NCBI GenBank assembly: GCA_041623895.1
Contig: JBFJVZ010000001.1
Coordinates: 1-60,492, forward strand
Origin: JBFJVZ01 sp041623895
GTDB lineage: Bacteria > Planctomycetota > Planctomycetia > Pirellulales > Pirellulaceae
Direction: 5' to 3'
DNA: 60,492 nt
In this document: positions 51,342 to 59,725 of the stretch, one piece after another
How positions within the stretch are numbered: the first letter of the stretch is position 1
Layout: every line of letters starts with the position of its first letter
The notes under the pieces: generated by a model
Told to the model about the DNA's origin: nothing
The model's database searches: none
The model's input: the letters and a program-made list of their open reading frames with translations, nothing else
Program-made: the position numbers and the translations under genes

Positions 51342-51717
51342 CGCAGCAGGTACCGCTCTCTGCCTTGTTGAAGATAACCCCGCGATTCCGCTCGCGGGGT
51401 TTTCTTTTGAGTTCTCCGCAGTGGCCAGCAAACCCAGTTGGCCGGAAGTTGTCATGACGGTGGTACCGGCCGCCACTCAGGGTTGTGACGATTGCGCTGG
51501 TCGGAGGTGCGCCGTCGCTGACTTCGTAAACTTTGCTGGTCATTCCGCTGAGCAAATCTATGCGTCTTGGTCGATGCAGACAGTGTCCCCAGGATTCGGT
51601 GCCACGAGCGAATACCTCACCCGCTGATACATTTCCCTCCCTGTCTCAGTTGGTTCGCTTGGGCACCTATTTCGGCACGGATCGCCGCCGAACCGTTGCC
51701 CTCCCAGGACGCATATT
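51342..51717. other. Intergenic region after the DUF1559 gene
   Basis: The first part contains the terminator at 51376-51408. The rest, up to the GTG start at 51718, shows no gene; a promoter for the next gene is expected near 51600-51700 but is not clear. Confidence 0.5.
51376..51408 (+). terminator. Rho-independent terminator of the DUF1559 gene
   Basis: AACCCCGCG (51376-51384) pairs with CGCGGGGTT (51393-51401), an eight-base loop between, followed by TTCTTTT. Confidence 0.85.
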
Positions 51718-53229
51718 GTGACCGAGACACGCCCAGATTACCTGCGAATCCATCGCGATCCGTCCCCGATTCAGCGCCCGCATCCGCTGGCAACACCCGA
51801 CTTGGCCGATGAGTTCTGGCAAGCGTTCTCGGACGCCACTGGATGGCGGATTCAACACAACGGTTCCACCCAACAGCGCCCCGCGCTGTTGCCCACCCTC
51901 GATTTTGATCCTATGGGCGGAGCCGATCAGTTGGAATCCGTTCCTGTTGTCAAGCGTTCCAGTGCCACCCTGCTGGCACAAGCTGCCGACGTTCTGACGC
52001 AAGAACTGAAACTCGCCCGCGCGGCGCTGCGTCGGCAGGAAGTCGAACTGGCTACGCGAGCGGTGATCACCAACGACCAGCAACGCGAGTCGATCGCGGA
52101 CACTCTGGAAACAACTCTCGCTGATGCCGCTGCCGCCTGCCGTTGTGACGCGGCGGCGATGTACTTGTTGGACGACGACACAGAATCCCTGAACGCCAGA
52201 ACGGTGTACGGCTTACCGCCCAATCGACTGGAACAGCCACCCCGCGAGCTTCGTGGTAGCCGCGGCGATTTAGAAGCTCTGGTGCAAGGCGTCGTGGCGA
52301 TCGATGATTTGCACGATTCCGACATCGATACCTGGAATTGTCCCGAACCGGCCGGAAGTGCGATCTGCGCGGCAATCAATCAGGATTCTGTCCCAATTGG
52401 AACACTGTGGCTGTACGGTAACGACACGACGCGATTCAACTCGGCGGACCACGCTGCGGCTCGGATGGCGTCCACACAGCTTGCCTTGCAACTGGAATTA
52501 GCGAAACTCAAACACAACGAATTATTGAAAAAGAAAGCCGCGGATTTGCTCCGCGACATCGCTCAGTGGCAATTCATGAGTCTGCCCGCCGGTACCAAAC
52601 TTGCCGATGGTTGGTTGGTCGACGGCATGATCGAATCACCCAAGGATTGGGCGATCGGTTGGCATACGTGGGATGTTCTGCCCGATGGAACTTTGATGAT
52701 GGCGATGGCCGAAGCCGAGGATCAAAGTCTGGCTGGAGCGATGGCCGCCGCAACCTGCCGGGCTGCACTGACGGCTCACACCGGCTATCGCCACACTCCC
52801 AGAGAACTGATGCAGCGGATCAGTGACACGCTTTGGCAAACCAACACGGGCGAACAACTCGTTTCATTGATCTACGTCAGGATCGATCCTGAAACCGGTG
52901 AGGGCGAAGTTACTTCGGCGGGGAAAATCACGGCCATCATCTCAAGCGGTTACGGATATCGTCCATTGGCTGACGGTAAGAGCCCGTTACTGACCAGCCA
53001 TCTTGATTCACGTTGCGAGATCTCCAGCTTCCGGATGGCTACCGGCGAAGCATTCCTGGCATACGGCCCGGGGTTGGACACAGGCAACCGATCGCAGATG
53101 ATGCTGGGTGACCAACTCCGCACGTGCATGCAGCGAGATGATCCGCATCCTCTGGCAGCGATTCGTCGCGCGATCGCCACAATCCCACTGCAGCATGAAC
53201 GCGGTGCAATTTCGATCGTCCGCCAATGA
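51718..53229 (+). CDS. GAF domain protein with degenerate SpoIIE/PP2C-like domain
   Basis: The 503-residue soluble protein has an Arg-rich N-terminal part, a predicted coiled segment (residues about 80-135), a GAF-like sensor domain (about 135-275) and a C-terminal region with the fold signature of RsbU/SpoIIE phosphatases (about 290-500). The catalytic positions are lost: where active members have AD-x-x-GHG it reads AEAEDQS, where they have YTDG it reads YGPG, and where they have DD near the end it reads RG. It is therefore probably a pseudophosphatase acting as a binding or scaffold protein. The start is GTG with no Shine-Dalgarno. It is convergent with the helicase gene, 19 bases between stops. 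Confidence 0.8.
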   Translation: MTETRPDYLRIHRDPSPIQRPHPLATPDLADEFWQAFSDATGWRIQHNGSTQQRPALLPTLDFDPMGGADQLESVPVVKRSSATLLAQAADVLTQELKLARAALRRQEVELATRAVITNDQQRESIADTLETTLADAAAACRCDAAAMYLLDDDTESLNARTVYGLPPNRLEQPPRELRGSRGDLEALVQGVVAIDDLHDSDIDTWNCPEPAGSAICAAINQDSVPIGTLWLYGNDTTRFNSADHAAARMASTQLALQLELAKLKHNELLKKKAADLLRDIAQWQFMSLPAGTKLADGWLVDGMIESPKDWAIGWHTWDVLPDGTLMMAMAEAEDQSLAGAMAAATCRAALTAHTGYRHTPRELMQRISDTLWQTNTGEQLVSLIYVRIDPETGEGEVTSAGKITAIISSGYGYRPLADGKSPLLTSHLDSRCEISSFRMATGEAFLAYGPGLDTGNRSQMMLGDQLRTCMQRDDPHPLAAIRRAIATIPLQHERGAISIVRQ

Positions 53230-53248
53230 TTGCCGCGCAGTACATCGC

Positions 53249-55282
53249 TCACGGAGAAGACCGAACTGGGCGTCGTTTTCCCTTGAGCCGATACTGCTGC
53301 GGATTCTCGGCTTGACCGGTCACTTCGTACAGAAATTGACTGGGGATGGTCGGTCTGGCTTTGCCCCATTTACGTCGGGTCAAGGCCATCGATAACGTCA
53401 GTTTTTCCTGGGCACGCGTGATCCCGACGTAGCACAAACGCCTCTCTTCGGCGATGTCTTTGTCGCTGCCGCTGTTGACACTGCGGCTGTGCGGCAACAG
53501 ACCTTCTTCCATCCCCACCATGTAGACGACGGGGAACTCCAGTCCTTTTGCCGCGTGCATGGTCAGCAGCCAAACGGAATTCTGCAACGCAAGTTTATCT
53601 TTTTCGTTGCCGAGTTCTCGGCCGGCTAAGGCGATCTCGCTAAGAAATCCGGTAAGCGTTGGCGAAGTTCCGCCTTCTTCGTAGTTGCCGATCGCATTGG
53701 CGATTTCCCCCAAAGACGACATGCGAGCTTCGCGCTCCTCAGGTTGTTCATACAAGCGACTGATCTCATCATTATAGGCACTGCGATTCATCAAGACGCC
53801 GAACGCCGCTGACAAAGATTCCGAGTCGGCCGACAGTTGCACGTCTTGGGTCAAAGCTGCCAATTCCGCAATTCCTTGCTGCGCGCGCGGAGTTAAAGTT
53901 GATACGACAGTGGGATCTTGCATCACTTTCCAAACCGAGACGCCTTTGCCGACGGCGTGATCCAACAGCGACTTGACGGTCTTGGTGCTCAGACCCCGCG
54001 CGGGGGTATTGATAATTCGCAGCAATGAGACTTCGTCATCCGGCTGATCGATCCATTTCAGGTAAGCAATCATGTCGCGGACTTCGCGGCGATCGAAAAA
54101 AGATTGGCTACCCAACATCACGTACGGCACCTTGGCCTTCCGCAATTCGGTCTCAAAGATGCGCGGCTGTTCATTGGTGCGAAAAAGAATGGCAATGTCG
54201 CCCGGCTGAATGTGATCGTGATCGATCAAGTGCGAGATTTCTGTAACCACCGATTGCGCTTCGGTGATTTCGTCTTTGTGCTGTACGATTCTTGGGCGAG
54301 TCCCCTCTGGTCGACTTGGCCGCAAGACCTTGTCGTGGCGATTGCTGTTGAAGGCGATCAAACGATTGGCCATCTGCAGGATGGCACCCGTGCTGCGATA
54401 GTTGCTCTCCAAGCAGACAACCTTGGCATCGGGCCAATCGCTGGTGAAGTTCAAAATGTGTGTGACATCGGCGCCGCGCCAGGCGTAGATCGATTGGTCG
54501 TCATCACCCACCACGCACAAATTTCGATGTCGCAAGGTCAAGTGCTTGGTGATCCGATATTGGCTGCCGTTGGTGTCCTGGTATTCATCGACCAGGACGT
54601 GATCGTATTTTGCCGCCTCCTGATCACGAATTGCCGGGTGCTGATCAAACAGCGTCTCCGTCAACAACAGCAGATCATCAAAGTCCATCGCACCTTTGGC
54701 GGTTAACGCTGCCTGGTAGCGGCGGTATCCCGCGGCGGCCAAATGCTCTTGATCGGTAGCGGCCAGCGAAGCGGCGTCTTCGGGCTTGACGGAAGCATTT
54801 TTCCAGCGGCCGATGATGGCCAACAAGGCTGACGGGGAAAGTGCCGCTGTGGGTAAACGCAGTTCGCGCAACACGCCTCGGGCCAGCGATTCCTGATCGC
54901 CGCGGTCGTAGATCGAAAACTTGGCCGGATATCCGAGGGCTTTGGCGTGTCGCCGCAAGATGCGAACGCACTGCGAATGAAAGGTACTGACGGTCGGCTC
55001 CGCGGCAGCCTTGTCTTTTCTTTTGCTTCCCCGTCGCTGCCTGGCCGGCAACAATTCGGCGATTCGCTGCTTCATCTCACCAGCGGCCTTGTTGGTGAAT
55101 GTCACCGCCAGGATCCGCCCCGGTGGAGTCCCGTGTCGGATCAGATTTGCGATCCGAAAAGTAACCACGCGAGTCTTGCCGGTTCCGGCACCGGCAAGAA
55201 CCAAGATCGGGCCGCAAAGCGTCTCGACGGCGGCGCGCTGCGCTTCATTCAGTCCTTGAAAGTTGGGCAATCCCTTAGTCAT
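53249..55282 (-). CDS. UvrD/Rep/PcrA-type superfamily I DNA helicase
   Basis: The 677-residue ATP-dependent 3'-5' helicase has motif I LAGAGTGKTRVV, motif Ia AVTFTNKAAGEM, motif II VLVDEYQDTNG, motif III VVGDDDQSIYAWRGA, motif IV LESNYRST, motif V LLTMHAAKGLEFPVVYMVGMEEGLLPH and motif VI RRLCYVGITRAQEKL in order. It acts in DNA repair or replication restart. The length is a little below UvrD and PcrA (about 720), closer to Rep; the C-terminal tail is short and basic. The ATG at 55282 is the first. A palindromic element lies 122 bases upstream of its start. Confidence 0.94.
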   Translation of the reverse strand: MTKGLPNFQGLNEAQRAAVETLCGPILVLAGAGTGKTRVVTFRIANLIRHGTPPGRILAVTFTNKAAGEMKQRIAELLPARQRRGSKRKDKAAAEPTVSTFHSQCVRILRRHAKALGYPAKFSIYDRGDQESLARGVLRELRLPTAALSPSALLAIIGRWKNASVKPEDAASLAATDQEHLAAAGYRRYQAALTAKGAMDFDDLLLLTETLFDQHPAIRDQEAAKYDHVLVDEYQDTNGSQYRITKHLTLRHRNLCVVGDDDQSIYAWRGADVTHILNFTSDWPDAKVVCLESNYRSTGAILQMANRLIAFNSNRHDKVLRPSRPEGTRPRIVQHKDEITEAQSVVTEISHLIDHDHIQPGDIAILFRTNEQPRIFETELRKAKVPYVMLGSQSFFDRREVRDMIAYLKWIDQPDDEVSLLRIINTPARGLSTKTVKSLLDHAVGKGVSVWKVMQDPTVVSTLTPRAQQGIAELAALTQDVQLSADSESLSAAFGVLMNRSAYNDEISRLYEQPEEREARMSSLGEIANAIGNYEEGGTSPTLTGFLSEIALAGRELGNEKDKLALQNSVWLLTMHAAKGLEFPVVYMVGMEEGLLPHSRSVNSGSDKDIAEERRLCYVGITRAQEKLTLSMALTRRKWGKARPTIPSQFLYEVTGQAENPQQYRLKGKRRPVRSSP

Positions 55283-55403
55283 GAATGTCTTGGTGGGATG
55301 TCTCGTGTCGGAATTTGGAAATAACCTTGATTATCAACAAGCGGAACTCCAAAACTCAGGCTTCGGGTTACCACGTCAATGACGCAGCTCACCACTAGTG
55401 GTA

Positions 55404-55528
55404 CTTCGAGTCAGTTTTTGTGTGCCGCGAAAAGGGGTCAGACCCCAATAGTGCAAAGCACCCTTCCGGCCGCTGGCGGCTATTGGGGTCTGACCCCTTT
55501 TCGCTCGTTACCCACAAGTTCAACGTGG
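55404..55528. repeat. 125-bp palindromic REP-like element, copy A2
   Basis: Inverted repeat with perfect 25-bp arms at 55427-55451 and 55480-55504 (core of the arm AAAAGGGGTCAGACCCCAAT). It is the reverse-complement copy of 2990-3114, differing at about six of 125 positions. It lies in the 381-base gap between the helicase gene and the next gene, where I see no coding sequence. Confidence 0.88.
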
Positions 55529-55663
55529 ATGAACCACTAGGGTCAAAGGTCGGCGGGCGAAAGGAAACCGACGGCGCCCGTCACACCGTCGGTTGATGCT
55601 TTTATATCAGAGATTTCCGGAACCGCGAGGCTGCTAACGACCCATCCATTCACCCGGTCTTGA

Positions 55664-56299
55664 TCAATTCAACCGGTCTCGATCGATCACTGGGTTGGCC
55701 GTGCCAGTGCTGAGCAATACCAGCGCCCCTTGCTGGGGACGACCGGCGTTCATGGTGGCGGCATTGAACGGAATCCCGTAACAGGCGTAGTTTCCGTTGG
55801 ACGTGTCCAACACATAGATCACTGACGAAGCCGCGGGGCGATTGCTGCTGCTGGGAAAATCTGCCAAACCGGTCAACATCATGTATTGGCCGCCTTTGCC
55901 GCCGGACGCCAACGCATCGCCGACGTTCACCGTAAAAAGACCCAGAAAGCGAGGTGGAGTCATGCGCGGATAAATAACCGAACACTGCAGTAACCCGGAA
56001 TTGTGGTCCAACACAAATAAGCCTTCAGCGCGATCACTGATCATACCGGTCGCCATCGAAAACTTTTCACTCGACACCGCCGCAGTCGCTTCGATTGGCG
56101 GCAACAGCATTTGCGTTGCCTGAGCAGCACGCCCCGCAAAGTACCCCGCCGCTGCAGTTGCCAATAGCATTGCGAGCAACAAACAAACGACCGCGCGACC
56201 ACTCGTTAACACCTGAGTAAATCGGCAACAACCGACGGCAGATCCGCTTGAGGAATCCTCGGCGGTCAGGGGAAGTTCATGGGTGGACGGATCAGACAT
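55664..56299 (-). CDS. Hypothetical membrane-anchored protein
   Basis: The 211-residue protein has a single membrane helix near residues 36-58 (AVVCLLLAMLLATAAAGYFAG) preceded by a short cytoplasmic stretch. The soluble part contains FVLDHNSGLLQCSVIYP and YVLDTSNGNYACYGIPF, two similar segments suggestive of beta-propeller-like strands. The ATG at 56299 is chosen over one 17 codons upstream, which would give a Cys-rich leader. No family recognised. It is divergent from the Gfo/Idh/MocA gene with a spacer of about 190 bases. Confidence 0.68.
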   Translation of the reverse strand: MSDPSTHELPLTAEDSSSGSAVGCCRFTQVLTSGRAVVCLLLAMLLATAAAGYFAGRAAQATQMLLPPIEATAAVSSEKFSMATGMISDRAEGLFVLDHNSGLLQCSVIYPRMTPPRFLGLFTVNVGDALASGGKGGQYMMLTGLADFPSSSNRPAASSVIYVLDTSNGNYACYGIPFNAATMNAGRPQQGALVLLSTGTANPVIDRDRLN

Positions 56300-56486
56300 A
56301 TTGAGCGGCTCCGTGCATGAAAAGTAAGGGAAACAGGCAGTGGACACCAAAAATGAGTTTTGGCAGCCGTAATTGACTCGCCCTCCAATTGTACGCGGTG
56401 GCGGGGAACTTTACGATTGCGGCTTTCACTAAACTTGATTTTGTTGAAACTGCAAGTTTTTCACCGAGTAAGGAAGTAAAAACGCC

Positions 56487-57683
56487 ATGGGCATCAACGC
56501 TCCGCTGAATCGTAAGCTCCGCATGGGTCTGGTGGGTGGCGGCCAAGGATCCTTTATCGGACGTGTCCACTCGATCGCCGCCTGCTTGGACAATCGAGCC
56601 GTCGTCACCGCGGGAGCACTTTCCAGCAATCCCGAACGATCCAAAGCATCTGCGCCGGACTACGGCATTGATGAGTCGCGGGCCTACGGCAGCTACGAGG
56701 CGATGATCGACGCTGAGTCTAAACTGCCGGACGACGAGCGGATCGATTTTATCAGTGTCACCACTCCCAATCACACTCACTACGAAGTCGCTCGCGCGGC
56801 CGTAGAAGCCGGCTTTAACGTTGTCTGTGACAAACCGATGACGTTCGATTTAGCGCAAGCCGAAGCTTTGCTGGAAACCGTTGCCGGTACCGACGTGGTG
56901 TTCGCGCTGACCCACAACTACACCGGATATCCGCTTGTCCGTCAGGCGCGAGAAATGATTCTGAGTGGCGAACTGGGTGAAATCAATGCGATCCGTTCAC
57001 AGTATATCCAGGGCTGGTTGCGGACGCCGCTGGAAAAAGATGATCAAAAACAAGCCGCGTGGCGCACTGACCCAGCCAAGAGCGGCGCAGCCGGTGCCTT
57101 CGGCGATATCGCCACGCACGCCTACAACTTGGGCCGCTACATGACAGGCCTGTTGCCCGACGCGGTCAGTTGCAGTTTGAAAACTTTCGTCGAAGGCCGC
57201 CGTTTGGATGATTACGGGACTGCCGTTGTCCGCTACGAAAACGGGGGACTGGGAACCGTCACCGCTTCGCAGATCAGTCACGGCCGTGAGAATGATTTGG
57301 AAATCGAAATCGATGGTACCAAGGGTTCGCTCCGCTGGCGGCAAGAGAATCCCAACGAACTGATTTATCGCGAAAACGGCAAGCCGCATCAGATCTACAC
57401 GCGAGACCCCAACGCGCCGTTCATGAACGCCGCGGGCGCCGGAGCGTGCAGACTGCCCAGCGGTCACCCGGAAGCCTTTTTCGAAGCGTTTGCGAACATT
57501 TATGCCTCGGCCTTCGATGCGATGGTGTTGCGGGCCGAAGGAGAAACGGTCGAGCGCCGCGACACCGTTTATCCGAATGTTTTCGACGGTGTCGAAGGCA
57601 TGTACTTCATCCAACAATGCGTCAACAGTAGTTCCCAGGACGCTGCCTGGTTGCCGCTGAAACACGATGCGGCGAGACGGTAA
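56487..57683 (+). CDS. Gfo/Idh/MocA family oxidoreductase
   Basis: The 398-residue NAD(P)-dependent oxidoreductase has the Rossmann motif MGLVGGGQGSFIG near residues 13-25, TTPNHTHYEVA near 92 and the C-D-K-P variant of the EKP motif near 118 that supplies a catalytic Lys. The second domain (residues about 140-395) has HAYNLGRYMTG with the conserved His. The substrate is likely a sugar or cyclitol but cannot be named. AGGAAG lies about ten bases before the ATG. It sits 31 bases upstream of ispD, so the three genes could share a transcript, though their functions differ. Confidence 0.92.
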   Translation: MGINAPLNRKLRMGLVGGGQGSFIGRVHSIAACLDNRAVVTAGALSSNPERSKASAPDYGIDESRAYGSYEAMIDAESKLPDDERIDFISVTTPNHTHYEVARAAVEAGFNVVCDKPMTFDLAQAEALLETVAGTDVVFALTHNYTGYPLVRQAREMILSGELGEINAIRSQYIQGWLRTPLEKDDQKQAAWRTDPAKSGAAGAFGDIATHAYNLGRYMTGLLPDAVSCSLKTFVEGRRLDDYGTAVVRYENGGLGTVTASQISHGRENDLEIEIDGTKGSLRWRQENPNELIYRENGKPHQIYTRDPNAPFMNAAGAGACRLPSGHPEAFFEAFANIYASAFDAMVLRAEGETVERRDTVYPNVFDGVEGMYFIQQCVNSSSQDAAWLPLKHDAARR

Positions 57684-57714
57684 CAGGTTAATGGACTGAG
57701 CCCCGTTCCACGAC

Positions 57715-58440
57715 GTGCAAGAGCCCGAACACTTACCGCCCCGGCCCGGATCGATTGCCGCCATCTTGCCGGCGGCAGGCAGCGGTCGTCGCTTTGGTTC
57801 GCATCACAACAAGCTTTTCGCCCTGCTGGCGGGCAAACCTCTGTGGTACCACGCTGCATTCAGGTTGCGGCGATGCAGCCTGGTGGGTCGCATGGTGATG
57901 CCTGTCGCGGCCGCCGATCGTCCGTTCTTCGAGGGCGAATTCGCGGCCCTGGTCAGCGAGCTTGAGGTCGAACTGGTCGAGGGCGGCGAGCAGCGAACTG
58001 ACAGCGTGGCCGCCGGACTCAGGCAACTTTCCGGCGACGAGTCCATTCGCCTGGTAGCCGTGCATGACGCCGCCAGACCGTTGGTGGGCGATGCCGACTT
58101 GCAGTCCGTGTTTGCGGTCGCTTCACAAACGGGAGCGGCGATTCTTGCTGCCCCCGTTGCCGGCACGATCAAACGTGTGATTGGACAAAGCGATTGCCAA
58201 ACGGTCGACCGCCGCGATCTCTGGACCGCCTTGACACCACAGGTGTTTCGGCCCGACCTCCTGAAACTCGCCTACGAAAAGCACCGCGGACGCCCGGCCA
58301 CCGACGACGCCGAATTGGTTGAGCGAATCGGTCATTCGGTATCCATTGTCAAAGGCTCCGCCAACAATCTAAAAATTACGCTACCGGAAGATTTACTTTT
58401 GGCCGAAGCGATCCTTTCCCAACAAGCCGACCATGCCTGA
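57715..58440 (+). CDS. ispD: 2-C-methyl-D-erythritol 4-phosphate cytidylyltransferase
   Basis: The 241-residue enzyme makes CDP-methylerythritol in the non-mevalonate isoprenoid pathway. The nucleotide loop is AAILPAAGSGRRFG (residues about 15-28), with the Lys of the family in HNKLFALLAGKPL. The conserved VHDAARPLV, DRRDLWTALTPQVFR and the terminal GSANNLKITLPEDLLLAE are present. The start is a GTG. It overlaps tyrS by eight bases (58433-58440). Confidence 0.95.
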   Translation: MQEPEHLPPRPGSIAAILPAAGSGRRFGSHHNKLFALLAGKPLWYHAAFRLRRCSLVGRMVMPVAAADRPFFEGEFAALVSELEVELVEGGEQRTDSVAAGLRQLSGDESIRLVAVHDAARPLVGDADLQSVFAVASQTGAAILAAPVAGTIKRVIGQSDCQTVDRRDLWTALTPQVFRPDLLKLAYEKHRGRPATDDAELVERIGHSVSIVKGSANNLKITLPEDLLLAEAILSQQADHA

Positions 58441-59719
58441 AACAAATCTGCTTGCCGAACTTCACTGGCGCGGCTTGATTCACCAGTCCACCGACGAAAA
58501 AGCTCTGGGCGAATTACTCGCCTCCGGACCGCAAACGGTCTACATCGGATTTGATCCGACATCATCCAGCTTGCATGTCGGCAGCATGATGCAGTTAATG
58601 CTGCTCAGGCGGTTTCAACAGGCCGGGCATCGCCCGATCGCGCTGGTCGGTGGCGCCACCGGGATGATCGGCGATCCCAGCGGCAAAAGCGAAGAACGAA
58701 ACTTGCTTTCGCGTGAACAGCTGCAAGCAAACGTTGACGGCATCGCGGCGCAGATGCGGCAGTTCCTGGACTTCGACGGCGACAACGCTGCCATCCTGTT
58801 AAACAACTTTGCCTGGATGGAAAAATATTCCTACCTGGATTTTCTCCGCGATGTAGGCAAAAGCTTTCCGGTCGGTGCGATGATGGGTAAAGAATCCGTC
58901 CGCGCCCGCTTGGAGAGTGAAGCCGGTTTGAGCTACACGGAATTCAGTTACATGCTGCTGCAAGCGTACGACTTTGTCTACTTGTGTCGCGAACACGGCT
59001 GTCTTATCCAGGCTGGGGGAAGTGACCAGTGGGGCAATATCACGGCCGGCATCGACCTGGGCCGCCGCATGTTGGGCCAGCAACTTTTCGGAATCACCGC
59101 CCCGCTGCTTCTAACCAGCGACGGCAAGAAAATGGGCAAGACCGAGAAAGGAGCGGTCTGGATGGACGGCACGCGAACAAGTCCCTACGCGTTTTTTCAA
59201 TATTGGCGAACCGTCGATGACGCTGACGTGATGCGATGCATCGCATACTTAACGGAAATCGACAAGCAGGAGTACGACGCGCTGGCCGAGCAAACCGCTG
59301 CGGATCCCGGTCGCGCTGCCGCTCAAAAACGATTGGCCGAATGGATGACCCGGTTTGTGCACGGCGACGAAGGTTTGGAGGCGGCCGAGCGAGCAACCAA
59401 GATCCTATTCGGCGGCGAGATTGGTGATGCAACCGATGCGCAGCTGAACGAGATTTTTGTTGATGTGCCCAGCAATGATGCCCAACGATCACAATTGAGC
59501 GGAGAAGGATTGTGGATCGTGGACGCTTTGCAACAAGCAAAGCTGGCTGACAGCAGCAGCGAGGCGCGTCGAGCAATCAAAGATGGCGGCGTGTACATCA
59601 ACAACCAACGTGCCACCGACATGAATCAGAAACTGACCGAAGCCGATTTGGCCAGCGAGTCCGTCATGGTGCTCCGCAAAGGAAAACGCAATTACGCGTT
59701 ACTGCGTTTTCGTGTGTAG
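58433..59719 (+). CDS. tyrS: Tyrosyl-tRNA synthetase
   Basis: The 428-residue class I synthetase charges tRNA-Tyr. The HIGH motif is FDPTSSSLHVGS (residues about 36-47) and the KMSKS motif appears as KMGKTEKGA. The tyrosine-binding YLCREHGCLIQAGGSDQWGN is conserved. The last 65 residues form an S4 RNA-binding domain (SSSEARRAIKDGGVYINNQR). It begins inside the end of ispD, an ATG overlapping its last codons, so the two are translationally coupled. Length is typical. Confidence 0.96.
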   Translation: MPETNLLAELHWRGLIHQSTDEKALGELLASGPQTVYIGFDPTSSSLHVGSMMQLMLLRRFQQAGHRPIALVGGATGMIGDPSGKSEERNLLSREQLQANVDGIAAQMRQFLDFDGDNAAILLNNFAWMEKYSYLDFLRDVGKSFPVGAMMGKESVRARLESEAGLSYTEFSYMLLQAYDFVYLCREHGCLIQAGGSDQWGNITAGIDLGRRMLGQQLFGITAPLLLTSDGKKMGKTEKGAVWMDGTRTSPYAFFQYWRTVDDADVMRCIAYLTEIDKQEYDALAEQTAADPGRAAAQKRLAEWMTRFVHGDEGLEAAERATKILFGGEIGDATDAQLNEIFVDVPSNDAQRSQLSGEGLWIVDALQQAKLADSSSEARRAIKDGGVYINNQRATDMNQKLTEADLASESVMVLRKGKRNYALLRFRV

Positions 59720-59725
59720 AACTGA

